The position numbers were made by a program, and so were the translations under genes. Source: Streptomyces sp. NBC_01306 (lineage in GTDB: Bacteria; Actinomycetota; Actinomycetes; Streptomycetales; Streptomycetaceae). Taken from it: a stretch of 64,000 nucleotides of DNA. A model generated the notes under the pieces. The model did no database searches. It had not been told where the DNA came from and saw only the letters and a list, made by a program, of their open reading frames with translations. The DNA lies in assembly GCF_026340465.1 (NCBI RefSeq), contig NZ_JAPEPC010000001.1:5399001-5463000 (forward strand). The letters are read 5' to 3'. Below, one piece after another: positions 9,092 through 17,558 of this stretch (positions within the stretch are counted from its first letter, which is position 1; each line of letters opens with the position of its first letter).

Positions 9092-9712
9092 ATGGTCGTG
9101 GCAGGTGTACTGGCCGGAGCGGCGGCGCTGGCGATGCTGACGGGCGGCGGGGCGGCTCCCGCGGGGAGCGCAGCGGCGGGGAGCGCTCCGGCGCGTCACG
9201 CGCCCGGGGGGAGCGCGCCCGCGGCCGAGACCAGAACGCCCGCGGGCGTGTACTGGCAGCGCGTTCACGCCCGGTTCGCGCCGCCCACCGCGTTCCTCCC
9301 GTCGTCCGCCGTGACGTACGACATGAAGCGGGTGCCCGCGGCCTCCCGTATCGAGGTCGAGCAGTACACGGACCCCTCGGGCACCCGAGTGACGGCGCGG
9401 CTGGCGGGGCTGAAGCCCGGGCACGCGTTCGGTATGCGGGTGCACACCAGGCCGTGCGGCAGCACCCCCGGCGCGGCGGGCCCGAGCTATCGGCGCGGCA
9501 CGGGCAGCCGGACGCCGGGCGCCGACGACGAGGTACGGCTGGATTTCACGACGGACGCGCAGGGCGCGGCCACGGTGACCGCGCGGCGCGGCTGGAACTT
9601 CCGGCCCGGCGGCGCCGGATCGGTGGTCATCGACGGGGCGCGAGGCGGCGCGGCGGACCCCGTCGCGTGCTTCACGGTGCCGTTCGGGCCGTCGGCCGGC
9701 CCCGCCACGTAA
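9092..9712 (+). CDS. exported Cu/Zn superoxide dismutase-like protein lacking metal ligands
   Basis: 206 aa, N-terminal signal peptide (to about residue 30) followed by a Pro/Gly/Ala-rich linker and a SOD_Cu-like beta barrel (ARLAGLKPGHAFGMRVHT..., DFTTDAQGAATVTA). In active enzymes the copper site begins with an HxH pair; here the segment is MRVHTRPCG, with one His only, and the positions that normally give further ligands read GPSYRRG, DEVRLDF and DGARGG. The family Cys pair survives. I infer a structural or binding role rather than dismutase activity. RBS GGAG six bases before ATG. Confidence 0.75.
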   Translation: MVVAGVLAGAAALAMLTGGGAAPAGSAAAGSAPARHAPGGSAPAAETRTPAGVYWQRVHARFAPPTAFLPSSAVTYDMKRVPAASRIEVEQYTDPSGTRVTARLAGLKPGHAFGMRVHTRPCGSTPGAAGPSYRRGTGSRTPGADDEVRLDFTTDAQGAATVTARRGWNFRPGGAGSVVIDGARGGAADPVACFTVPFGPSAGPAT

Positions 9713-9749
9713 GGCCCCGCCACCTGAGAGACGGGGCGGGGCGTGCGCG

Positions 9750-10220
9750 TCAGGCCGGCACCGGGGCGGCCGGCTCGGTGACGCGCCGACGGGTGATGAG
9801 CGCGGAGTCCAGCGCCAGCGCGCCGGGGCCGGTGAACACGAGCAGCAGGAAGGCCCAGCAGAACATCACGGAGGGCTCGCCGCCGTTCTGGATCGGCCAC
9901 AGGGCGTGGGGCTGGTGCACATGGAAGTACGCGAAGGCCATCGCACCCGACGCGACGAACGCGGCCGGGCGCGTCAGCAGTCCGGCCAGCACCAGTACGC
10001 CGCCGACGAGTTCGATGACGGCGGCGTATCCGTCGGGCCAACTGCCCGCCGACACGGTGCCGCCGCCCGGCGCGCCGCCGAGCACACCGAAGAGAGAAGC
10101 CGCGCCGTGGCAGGCGAAGAGGAGGCCGACCACGGCGCGGAAGAGAGCCAGGGCGTACGGGCGGGCCAGATCGGCCTGCCGGCCGAGTGAGGACACTGCC
10201 GTGGATATCGCTGAAGGCAT
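9750..10220 (-). CDS. DoxX family membrane protein
   Basis: 156 aa with four predicted membrane helices and the family pattern ALALFRAVVGLLFACHG...IELVGGVLVLAGLLTRPAAF. DoxX-type proteins associate with thiol or quinone oxidation and redox stress systems in actinobacteria. GAAGGAG lies ten bases before ATG. A perfect palindrome about 60 bp upstream probably serves as operator. Confidence 0.9.
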   Translation of the reverse strand: MPSAISTAVSSLGRQADLARPYALALFRAVVGLLFACHGAASLFGVLGGAPGGGTVSAGSWPDGYAAVIELVGGVLVLAGLLTRPAAFVASGAMAFAYFHVHQPHALWPIQNGGEPSVMFCWAFLLLVFTGPGALALDSALITRRRVTEPAAPVPA

Positions 10221-10279
10221 GACGGTCGAACTCCTTCGGTGGGGGACCGGAGCAGCCCTAGATTAGGTATGCCTGACTA

Positions 10280-10293
10280 GAACTTGCAAGTTC
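10280..10293. promoter_or_regulatory. palindromic operator upstream of doxX
   Basis: Perfect 14-bp palindrome GAACTTGCAAGTTC, 59 bp upstream of the DoxX start, next to an A/T-richer stretch. ACTTGCAAGT cores are typical of MarR/HxlR-family or similar dimeric repressor sites. No regulator gene is adjacent. Confidence 0.6.
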
Positions 10294-10331
10294 AACATTT
10301 CGTCAGGCGCTCCGGTCCCCACCCGGCCCCT

Positions 10332-10411
10332 GCCCGGTCCTGAACCCGTCCCGCTTCGTGCCCCGTGCCGTACGGAGCGACGAAGAGTCAGGGACGGGTT
10401 CAGGACCGGGC
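10332..10411 (-). terminator. long perfect hairpin downstream of HNH gene
   Basis: Arms of 21 bp match perfectly (gcccggtcctgaacccgtcc+c and its complement). Inside the 38-nt loop, cttcgt/acgaag and ccgt..acgg pair further. It lies 72 bp past the stop of the minus-strand HNH gene and before the DoxX promoter, so I read it as an intergenic transcription stop. Confidence 0.65.
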
Positions 10412-10482
10412 TCCTGCCGGAATCCGCTCAGCAGCCGCTCACCAGGCGTTCAACAGGCATTCAGTGGCTGCCCGGTGGGCGC

Positions 10483-11142
10483 TCAGCAGCCGTTCAGCAC
10501 CCCTTGGAGTGCCGTCTTCTCCGCCGAGTCGACCGTGAGCTTGTAGTAGTGCTTCACCTCCACCCAGGCCCGGACATAGGTGCACTTGTAGGCGGCGCGC
10601 GGAGGCAGCCACTTGGCCGGGTCCTTGTCGCCCTTGGACTGGTTGACGTTGTCGGTCACCGCGATGAGCTGCGGCCGGGTCAGGTCGTTGGCGTACGCCT
10701 GCCGCTGTGCGGTGGTCCAGCTGCTGGCGCCCGAACGCCAGGCCTCGGCGAGCGGGACCATGTGGTCGATGTCCACGTCGGACGACGCGGTCCAGGTCGC
10801 GCCGTCGTACTCGGAGTACCAACTGCCGCTGGTGGCGGCGCAGGTGGAGCTCTGGACGACGTTCGTGCCGTCGCGCTTGAGCACGACCTCGCGGGTGTCG
10901 CAGGCGCCGGACTGGGTGATCCAGTGCGGGAACTTGTCCCGGCTGTAGCCGTCGGACGACCCTTCAGCCGCGACGGTGAGGGAGCTGAGGTAGGTCCGTG
11001 CGGTGGCCGCGCTCACCGGGGTGGGCAGGGCGGCCTGGGCGGAGGGGGCGGTGATGAGACCGGCGAGGGTGATACCGGCGGTCGCGGTGAGTACCGCTAT
11101 TCGACGCGCGTAGATACTGGAGATACCTGAGACACCTGACAT
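10483..11142 (-). CDS. secreted HNH endonuclease family protein (DUF1524-like)
   Basis: 219 aa with a cleavable signal peptide (AGITLAGLITAPSAQAA, cleavage near residue 37). The nuclease core DIDHMVPLAEAWRSGA carries the D-H pair of the beta-beta-alpha metal motif, followed by NDLTRPQLIAVTDNVNQSKGD, with the Asn/Lys residues usual in this family. Conserved cysteines (SGACDTR, SSTCAA, KCTYV, NGC) suggest two disulfides in the extracellular product. Streptomycetes secrete such nucleases for scavenging DNA during development. The gene appears monocistronic. Confidence 0.9.
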   Translation of the reverse strand: MSGVSGISSIYARRIAVLTATAGITLAGLITAPSAQAALPTPVSAATARTYLSSLTVAAEGSSDGYSRDKFPHWITQSGACDTREVVLKRDGTNVVQSSTCAATSGSWYSEYDGATWTASSDVDIDHMVPLAEAWRSGASSWTTAQRQAYANDLTRPQLIAVTDNVNQSKGDKDPAKWLPPRAAYKCTYVRAWVEVKHYYKLTVDSAEKTALQGVLNGC

Positions 11143-11690
11143 GCGAACTCCCGTGGGGTGGAGGGGCTTTGCCGATCCGGCTCGGCCATCGTGGTGGCGC
11201 CGGATTGCCGTGGGGTGGGCGCCGGGTAACAGCCTGGCGACATGAGCACGTCACATCAAGGGGGTTGCCGATGTTTGACGCTCCGGCAGATTTCCCGCAC
11301 AGCCGTACGGTTGGCCCGCGCCGCCCTCGTCCGCGCCGTCCTCGGGGCCGCGCTCGGGGTACTTCCGCTGGTCGCGGCCTCGCCGGATGCTGATGTCCGG
11401 TCCGGCCTCGCCTGTGAAATCCGCGCGGCGAGGCGGCGTGCGGCGGTTCCGGTGCAGGTTGTCGCACTTTTGGCCGCCGTGTCAGCCGTTCGTGGCTTTT
11501 GTCCGGGATGTGTGACTGCTGAGGAAGCTGGGGCGGGGGAGCGTGGGGTGTGGTGTCGGGTGCGCCGCTGCGTCCGGTGCGCTGCTCGACATATTCGCGT
11601 GGGGTGTGGGGTGTGGTGCGAGTGGCCACGGTCGGCCAGGTGGCAGCTGGGCGGGCGGGCCGCCGGGCCGGTGCCGTATCGTGTACGGAG
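11143..11690. other. long gene-poor spacer upstream of riboswitch
   Basis: About 550 bp with short repeats of ccgtggggtgg and gtggggtgtgg(t/g). Open frames exist on the plus strand but lack convincing start signals and run into the riboswitch, so I do not call them. It probably holds the promoters for the HNH gene and the Mn-responsive transcript. Confidence 0.45.
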
Positions 11691-11843
11691 CAGAAGGGGA
11701 GTAGCTCTTCGCCGGAACGTCGACATACTGCCGAACCTCGGTTCGGCCGGCGCCCGGAGGCGGATCTTCTTGGAGACCCGCCAGCGAGACCTTCGGCAGC
11801 AGTGTCCTGTTGACGCTGCCGTGCCGAAGCGACCCCTTTTCTC
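11691..11843 (+). promoter_or_regulatory. yybP-ykoY manganese riboswitch
   Basis: Shows the conserved 5' word AGAAGGGGAGTAGC, a central branched region with GAACCTCGGTTC, the 3' conserved CCCGCCAGCGAGACC, and a closing strand CGACCCCTTTTCT that pairs with the start. These are the signatures of the Mn2+-sensing yybP-ykoY family. It ends about 55 nt before the GTG of a GDT1-type exporter, the classic target. In this family Mn2+ binding turns expression on. Confidence 0.9.
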
Positions 11844-11897
11844 TCCGAGTCAGGTCCTCCCGGTGCGGTCAGCCCGAACCGATTGAGGAAACAAACC

Positions 11898-12479
11898 GTG
11901 ATCAGCTTTACGATCCTGGCGATCACTTTCGGCGTGGTCTTTCTCGCCGAACTCCCCGACAAGACCGCTCTCGCCGGTCTGATGCTGGGCACCCGCTACC
12001 GGGCCTCGTACGTCTTCGTGGGGGTCGCGGCGGCCTTTGCCGTCCATGTCGCACTCGCCATCGCCGCGGGCAGCGTGCTGACTCTGATTCCGCACCGGCT
12101 GCTGCAGGCGATCGTCGGCGCGCTCTTCCTCGCGGGCGCGGCGGTGCTGCTCTTCAAGAAGGACGAGGAGGAGGAAGAGGTGAAGGCCCCCGCCGACCAG
12201 TCCTTCTGGAAGGTGGCCGGGGCCGGTTTCATGCTGATTCTCGTCGCCGAGTTCGGTGACCTGACCCAGATCATGACGGCCAACCTGGCGGCCCGCTACG
12301 ACAGCCCGGTCTCGGTGGGCATCGGCGCGGTGCTGGCGCTCTGGGCGGTGGGCGGTCTGGGGATCCTCGGCGGCCGCAAGCTGATGAAGCACGTACCGCT
12401 GAGGCTCATCACGAAGATCGCCGCCGCGCTGATGGTGGCGCTCGCGGGGTTCAGCCTGTACGAGGCCATCGCGGGCTGA
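11898..12479 (+). CDS. TMEM165/GDT1 family manganese exporter
   Basis: 193 aa, six membrane helices in two homologous halves. Both hallmark motifs of the UPF0016/GDT1 family are present: ELPDKT (residues about 17-22) and EFGDLT (about 119-124), the E-x-G-D-(K/R)-(T/S) acidic sites that bind the cation. A cytoplasmic Lys/Glu-rich loop (KKDEEEEEVK) links the halves. GTG start with GAGGAA about nine bases upstream. Control by the Mn riboswitch in the leader fits a role in relieving manganese excess. Confidence 0.93.
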   Translation: MISFTILAITFGVVFLAELPDKTALAGLMLGTRYRASYVFVGVAAAFAVHVALAIAAGSVLTLIPHRLLQAIVGALFLAGAAVLLFKKDEEEEEVKAPADQSFWKVAGAGFMLILVAEFGDLTQIMTANLAARYDSPVSVGIGAVLALWAVGGLGILGGRKLMKHVPLRLITKIAAALMVALAGFSLYEAIAG

Positions 12480-12484
12480 GGCCC

Positions 12485-12740
12485 GGGCGGGCGGGGGCGG
12501 CCCGGGAGCGGGTGACGCCCCGCGGGCCTGGTTCCGGGGGCGAGGGTGCGTTTCCGGGCCGGGGGGCGCGGTTCCAGCCCGCGAGCCTGGTTCCGGCCTA
12601 CCGGGCGGTTCCGGCCCACGGGGTCGTTCCCGCCTGCGAGGTCGCGCCGTCGGTCCAGGCCGTTCCGGCCCGCGGGGGTGCGACGTCAGTCCGTGACGTG
12701 GATCTCCCGCGGGGGCGCGAGGTCAGTCCGTGACGTGGAC
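12485..12740. repeat. degenerate repeats and 18-bp direct repeat at HAD gene end
   Basis: The spacer is built from imperfect copies of ggttccggcc(n)cgggg. At its right end the 18-mer gtcagtccgtgacgtgga occurs at 12685 and again at 12722. The second copy holds the stop and last codons of the minus-strand HAD gene, so the first copy is a duplicate of the gene's 3' end. Confidence 0.75.
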
Positions 12741-13397
12741 CAGTACGGTGCCGTCGTCCGCCCGCTCGACGCGGATCCGGGTCAGGTCGGGGACCTGTGC
12801 GGTGGGCCGGTGAGCGACGGCGCGCGGGCCCACGCCCACGACGCGCATACCTGCCGCCCTGCCCGCGGCGATCCCCGCCTCCGAGTCCTCGAAGACGAGG
12901 CACTCGTCGGGGGTGAACCCCAGCTCGGCGGCGCCCTTGAGGAAGCCCTCCGGGTCCGGCTTGCTGGCGCCGACGCTTTCCGCGGTGACCCGGACCTCCG
13001 GCATCGGCAGCCCGGCAGCCGTCATCCGGGCCTGGGCGAGCGCCGCGTCGGCCGAGGTGACCAGGGCGTGCGGCAGACCCGCCAGGGACGCCATGAAGGC
13101 CGGTGCGCCGGGGACCGGGACGACGCCTTCGGTGTCGGCGGTCTCCTGGGCGAGCATCGTACGGTTGTCTGCGTAGTTCTCCTCGACGGGGCGGTCCGGG
13201 AGCAGGATGGCCATCGTCGCGTACCCCTGGCGGCCGTGCACCACCTTGAGCGCCTCGTGCGGGTCCAGGCCATGGGCGACGGCCCAGCGGTGCCAGATGC
13301 GCTCGACGACGGCGTCGGAGTTCACCAGCGTCCCGTCCATGTCGAGGAGTACGCCCTTAAACACACCCAGGAGTCGTTCGTTACTCAAGGCATCCAT
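12723..13397 (-). CDS. HAD-superfamily sugar-phosphate phosphatase/phosphoglucomutase-like
   Basis: 224 aa subclass I HAD enzyme. Motif I is LLDMDGTLVNS (nucleophile Asp and acid/base Asp), motif II PHALVTSADAA, motif III SKPDPEGFLKGA with the Lys, and motif IV VFEDSEAGIAAG. The cap region HGLDPHEALKVVHGR resembles beta-phosphoglucomutase and sugar phosphatases such as GPP/DOG. Divergence from a sugar-type MFS gene suggests a sugar phosphate substrate. The start is uncertain: the ATG chosen is close to GAAGAGG, and a longer N-terminus is possible. Confidence 0.85.
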   Translation of the reverse strand: MDALSNERLLGVFKGVLLDMDGTLVNSDAVVERIWHRWAVAHGLDPHEALKVVHGRQGYATMAILLPDRPVEENYADNRTMLAQETADTEGVVPVPGAPAFMASLAGLPHALVTSADAALAQARMTAAGLPMPEVRVTAESVGASKPDPEGFLKGAAELGFTPDECLVFEDSEAGIAAGRAAGMRVVGVGPRAVAHRPTAQVPDLTRIRVERADDGTVLVHVTD

Positions 13398-13717
13398 CCT
13401 CTTCGTCGTGCTCTGCGGCTTTTCTGCTGCTGCTCTGCGGTCTGTCGTGATTCTTTGTTCCATCACGATACAAAAGATTTGGGTGCTCTTCATCCGCGTC
13501 TTCATCCGCGCCTTCAACTGTGTGGGCGCGAGGGCTCCGTCCGTGACCGGCTGCCGTCCGATGTCGCCTCGCCCACGTCCGTCCCGTTCACCTCTTGACA
13601 TATATCAATTCAGAACTGAGGCTTCATGAAACTATCCATGCAAGCCTGTTGGCGGCCAGCGCTGCCACCGGGCGGGCCGCCCCGAGCAGCCGTGATCGAG
13701 GGGACAACCTGAACCCG
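13398..13717. other. divergent promoter region HAD/MFS
   Basis: About 320 bp, relatively A/T-rich for this genome. It contains tandem tcttcatccgcg (near 13487-13510) and the near-palindrome ttgacatatatcaa (about 13593-13606), a plausible -35 element or operator. I see no gene. Confidence 0.45.
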
Positions 13718-15079
13718 ATGGCAGACGCCGGCACCTCCTCACCGCCCACCGCTTCCGCGATGCCTCCTGCCCCGGCCACGTCGTACTCCTTCGACGACGC
13801 GCCTCTCAACCGCTTCCACCTCAAAGTCACCGCGCTGACTTTCGGTGCCAACTTCTCCGACGGGTACCAGCTCGGCGTCATCGGCATCGCCCTCACCCTC
13901 ATGGCCCCGCAGATGGGTCTGGGCGCCGTCTGGCAGGGAATGCTCGGCGCCTCCGCCCTCATCGGCATCTTCGTCGGCAGCATCGGCCTCGGCTGGCTCG
14001 CCGACCGCATGGGCCGGCAGAAGCTCTACACGCTGAACTTCGCCCTCATCACGGTCGCATCGGTGGCCCAGATCTGGGCGAACAGCCCCGAGCTCCTCTT
14101 CGCGCTCCGTGTTCTGATCGGCGTGGGCATCGGTGCCGACTACGCCATCGGTCCCACCCTCGTCGCCGAGTTCTGTCCACGACGTCACCGCGGCTTCCTG
14201 CTCGCCTCGCTGACCGCGCTGTGGACCATCGGCTACATCTGCTCGTTCTTCCTCGGTCACTACATCACCGGGTTCGGTGGCGACAGCTGGCGCTGGCTGC
14301 TGGGTACCGGCGCCATTCCCGCCGCGGTCGTCCTCGTTCTCCGGATCGGCACCCCGGAGTCCCCGCGGTGGCTGGTGAGCAAGGGCCGCATCGAGGAGGC
14401 GCGTGCCGTCGTCGCGCGCTACATCGGCCCGAACGTCGACTTCGAATCGGTCCGCAACACCTCGCAGCCCGAGACCTCTTCGTCCGGCTCCTACCGGGAC
14501 CTGTTCAGCCGCGAGCAGTGGCGTGCCACCACGTTCGGGATCCTGTACTACAACTGCCAGGTCATCCCGTACTTCGCCATCTACACCTTCCTGCCCGTGG
14601 TGCTCGCGAAGTTCGCGATCGACGAGAGCGTCACCGTGGACGGCCTGCTCAACGGCTTCCTGTTCCTCGGGAGCGTCATCGGCCTGTGGTGCGTGGCCCG
14701 CTTCTCGCGACGCGCCTTCGTCACCGGCTCGTTCATCGTCATGGCCCTCGCGCTCGGCCCGATGGGGCTGTGGCCGGGCGGGCCGAAGCTGCTGCTCTTC
14801 GTGCTCTTCCTGGTCTTCACCCTGGTGATGTCGGCGGCCTCCAACCTCGACCAGGTCTATCCGCCCGAGCTGTTCCCGACTCCCCTGCGGGGCTCCGGAG
14901 TCGGACTCCTCAACGGGCTCAGCCGGGTGGGCTCCGCCGCCGGTACCTTCCTGCTGCCGCTCTCCATCGACCACCTCGGCTTCGCCACCTCGATGACCAT
15001 CCTCGCGAGCTTCCTCGTGCTCGGCGCGATCGTCTCGGCGGCCTGGGCGCCGGAGACCGCGGGCGCGGCACTCGACTGA
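13718..15079 (+). CDS. MFS transporter, sugar porter-like
   Basis: 453 aa, 12 membrane helices. The family loop motif between helices 2 and 3 is present (GLGWLADRMGRQKLY), as is its cytoplasmic repeat region with RWLVSKGRIEEARAV, which is typical of the sugar/aromatic acid porter branch. The N-terminus before helix 1 is Pro/Ala/Ser-rich. ATG start; GAGGGG lies about 15 bases upstream, so a slightly earlier non-ATG start remains possible. Shares a divergent promoter region with the HAD phosphatase, suggesting a small carbohydrate uptake unit. Substrate not determinable. Confidence 0.85.
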   Translation: MADAGTSSPPTASAMPPAPATSYSFDDAPLNRFHLKVTALTFGANFSDGYQLGVIGIALTLMAPQMGLGAVWQGMLGASALIGIFVGSIGLGWLADRMGRQKLYTLNFALITVASVAQIWANSPELLFALRVLIGVGIGADYAIGPTLVAEFCPRRHRGFLLASLTALWTIGYICSFFLGHYITGFGGDSWRWLLGTGAIPAAVVLVLRIGTPESPRWLVSKGRIEEARAVVARYIGPNVDFESVRNTSQPETSSSGSYRDLFSREQWRATTFGILYYNCQVIPYFAIYTFLPVVLAKFAIDESVTVDGLLNGFLFLGSVIGLWCVARFSRRAFVTGSFIVMALALGPMGLWPGGPKLLLFVLFLVFTLVMSAASNLDQVYPPELFPTPLRGSGVGLLNGLSRVGSAAGTFLLPLSIDHLGFATSMTILASFLVLGAIVSAAWAPETAGAALD

Positions 15080-15499
15080 TCTGTTCCGGCCGGCGGCGCG
15101 GGAGCGGGGGACAAGGTGGCCCCGCCCGCCGGTCAGGGAGACGGGCGGAACCACTTTGTTTCGGTAGAGTACAAAACAAAGCGGGCTGTGCGCCAGCGGT
15201 TCCGGCCGTTCCAGCCATTCCGGCCGTCCCAGCCGGCTGTCTCAGCCGTCCTGTTCACTCCCCGGCACAGTCCCGGCCCCGTCACCCGCTCGGCGGCGGG
15301 CGGGCCTGTCGGGTACGGCGGCCCCTGCCCACGTCGTCCGGCGGACCGGCGGGGGATCCGGCAGCCGCACAGCCGCACTGCCGCACATACGGGGCCGTAC
15401 GCGCAGCGGCCCGAAGCCCGCACGAGGCACCGTTGCCACCCCTGATGAACTCGCGGCCTGAACTCGCGGCGTCCATTCCGCAGCACCAGGATGGGAGGC
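15080..15499. other. spacer before DHA2 transporter
   Basis: 420 bp. Apart from the inverted repeat at 15154-15181 I see repeated ttccggccgttccagccattccggcc (15198-15230, split here for length) and no gene. Confidence 0.4.
15154..15181. promoter_or_regulatory. inverted repeat, probable operator for MFS exporter
   Basis: Perfect 8-bp arms ctttgttt / aaacaaag with a 12-bp spacer that contains GTAGAGTAC. A/T-rich arms in such a GC-rich background, about 320 bp before an exporter gene, suggest a TetR- or MarR-type operator with promoter elements. No separate regulator gene is adjacent. Confidence 0.55.
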
Positions 15500-17539
15500 A
15501 TGGCTCAGGAAACCCCGGCACCCCCGGCGGCGCCGGTGGCGGCCGACGGGCAACCCCAGCGGTCCGTCCTCGTGGCGATCGGCGCCCTGCTGCTCGGAAT
15601 GCTCCTCGCCGCCCTCGACCAGACGATCGTCTCCACCGCGCTCCCCACGATCGTGAGCGACCTCGGCGGTATGGAGCATCTGTCCTGGGTGGTCACGGCG
15701 TACATGCTGGCCTCGACCGCCGTCACGCCGCTCTGGGGCAAACTCGGCGACCAGTACGGCCGCAAGAAGCTCTTCCAGACGGCCATCGTCATCTTCCTCA
15801 TCGGATCCGCCCTCTGCGGCGTCGCGCAGAACATGCCGCAGCTCATCGGCTTCCGCGCGCTCCAGGGCCTCGGCGGTGGTGGTCTGATGGTGCTGTCGAT
15901 GGCGATCGTCGGCGACATCGTCCCGCCCCGCGAACGCGGCAAGTACCAGGGACTGTTCGGCGCCGTCTTCGGCGCGACGAGCGTCCTGGGCCCGCTGCTC
16001 GGCGGGCTCTTCACCGAACACCTCACCTGGCGCTGGGTGTTCTACATCAATCTCCCCATCGGCGTGATCGCGCTCGTCGTCATCGCCGCCGTGCTGCACA
16101 TCCCGGTCCGCTCGACGAAGCACACCATCGACTACCTCGGCACGTTCCTCATCGCGTCCGTGGCCACCTGTCTGGTGCTCGTCGCCTCGCTCGGCGGCTC
16201 CACCTGGGCCTGGGCGTCGGCGCCCATCATCGGCCTCGCGGTGCTGGCCGTGGTGCTGCTCGTCGCGTTCATCCACGTCGAACGGGGCGCAGCCGAGCCC
16301 GTACTGCCCCTGAAGCTCTTCCGTATCAGGACCTTCGTGCTCTGCTCGGTCATCAGCTTCATCGTCGGTTTCTCGATGTTCGGCGCGATGACCTACCTGC
16401 CGACCTTCCTCCAGGTCGTCCAGGGCGTCTCACCGACCATGTCCGGCGTGCACATGCTGCCGATGGTCTTCGGCCTGCTCCTGTCCTCGACCGCATCCGG
16501 CCAGATCGTCAGCCGCACCGGCCGCTGGAAGGTCTTCCCGATCGCCGGGACGGGCATCACCGCGATCGGGCTCGCGCTGCTGCACCGGCTGACCGAACAC
16601 AGCTCCACCTGGTCGATGAGCATCAGCTTCTTCGTCTTCGGCCTGGGCCTCGGCCTGGTCATGCAGGTCCTGGTCCTCGTGGTGCAGAACGCCGTGAGCT
16701 ACCAGGACCTCGGCGTCGCCACCTCGGGCGCGACCTTCTTCCGCTCCATCGGCGCGTCCTTCGGTGTGGCCATCTTCGGCACCATCTTCACCACCCGGCT
16801 GCACGGAAAACTCAGCGACGCCCTCGCAGGCCGCCCGGTGCCACCCGGCGTGAGTGCGGGCAGCCTGCAGGCCGACCCGCGCGCCATCGCGGCGCTCCCG
16901 CCGCCGCTGCGCCCGCGGGTGCTGCACGCGTACGCCTCGTCCATCACCGACGTGTTCCTGTACGCGGTCCCGGTGGTGCTCCTCGCCTTCGTCGTCTCCT
17001 GGTTCCTCAAGGAGGACAAGCTGCGCGGCTCGGTCACCACCCCGGAAGTCACCGAGACGCTCGCCTCCAACCCGGTCCAGCGGTCGTCGTACGACGAGGT
17101 GATGCGGGCCCTCTCGGTGCTCGGCAGCCGGGAGGGGCGCCACGAGATCTACGAGACGATCACCGCGAAGGCCGGCTACGACCTGCTCCCCGCCACGAGC
17201 TGGCTGCTGCTGCGCATCAAACGCCACGGCCTGGTCGAACCGGCCCAGCTGGCCGAGATGGCCCCGGTCCCGCTGCGGGCCATCACCGAGGCGGCCCGGC
17301 AGGCCGAGGAGCGCGGCCTCGCCGTACGCGAAGGGGTGCAGCTCGCGCTGACCGAGCCGGGCGTGAACGTCGCGGCCCGCCTCTCCGAGGCCCGCGAGGA
17401 GTCCCTGGCCGAACTGCTCGGCGACTGGTGGGGCCCCGAACGGCCCACCGATCTGGTCGTCCTGGTCGAGGAGCTGAACGCGGAGCTGTGCGGCTCCGAC
17501 GCCGAATGGCCGCGGGAGCACGAGCAACGGCCGGTGTGA
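15500..17539 (+). CDS. DHA2-family MFS drug exporter fused to winged-helix-like C-terminal domain
   Basis: 679 aa, longer than the usual about 500 aa of 14-helix EmrB/QacA pumps. The pump part is clear: LDQTIVSTALPTI in helix 1 (motif D1), PLWGKLGDQYGRKKL (motif A) and GATSVLGPLLGG (motif C, antiporter). After the last helix (about residue 505), about 170 hydrophilic residues form a helix-turn-helix-like sequence (YDLLPATSWLLLRIKRHG, then RAITEAARQAEERGL) resembling MarR wings. ATG at 15500 follows AGGA by eight bases; ATG 15491 is an alternative. Confidence 0.88.
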   Translation: MAQETPAPPAAPVAADGQPQRSVLVAIGALLLGMLLAALDQTIVSTALPTIVSDLGGMEHLSWVVTAYMLASTAVTPLWGKLGDQYGRKKLFQTAIVIFLIGSALCGVAQNMPQLIGFRALQGLGGGGLMVLSMAIVGDIVPPRERGKYQGLFGAVFGATSVLGPLLGGLFTEHLTWRWVFYINLPIGVIALVVIAAVLHIPVRSTKHTIDYLGTFLIASVATCLVLVASLGGSTWAWASAPIIGLAVLAVVLLVAFIHVERGAAEPVLPLKLFRIRTFVLCSVISFIVGFSMFGAMTYLPTFLQVVQGVSPTMSGVHMLPMVFGLLLSSTASGQIVSRTGRWKVFPIAGTGITAIGLALLHRLTEHSSTWSMSISFFVFGLGLGLVMQVLVLVVQNAVSYQDLGVATSGATFFRSIGASFGVAIFGTIFTTRLHGKLSDALAGRPVPPGVSAGSLQADPRAIAALPPPLRPRVLHAYASSITDVFLYAVPVVLLAFVVSWFLKEDKLRGSVTTPEVTETLASNPVQRSSYDEVMRALSVLGSREGRHEIYETITAKAGYDLLPATSWLLLRIKRHGLVEPAQLAEMAPVPLRAITEAARQAEERGLAVREGVQLALTEPGVNVAARLSEAREESLAELLGDWWGPERPTDLVVLVEELNAELCGSDAEWPREHEQRPV

Positions 17540-17558
17540 CGCTGCCGGTTCGGTGCGC

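Noticed and set aside
10264..10282. TTAGGTATGCCTGACTAGA resembling an iron box
   Set aside because: Only about 12 of 19 positions fit, well below the real box at 62673, and it overlaps a better palindrome.
11242..11886. plus-strand open frame of about 214 codons upstream of the GDT1 gene
   Set aside because: It passes straight through the yybP-ykoY riboswitch, and its protein is Arg/Ala/Val-rich with no domain, as expected for a GC-rich shadow frame.
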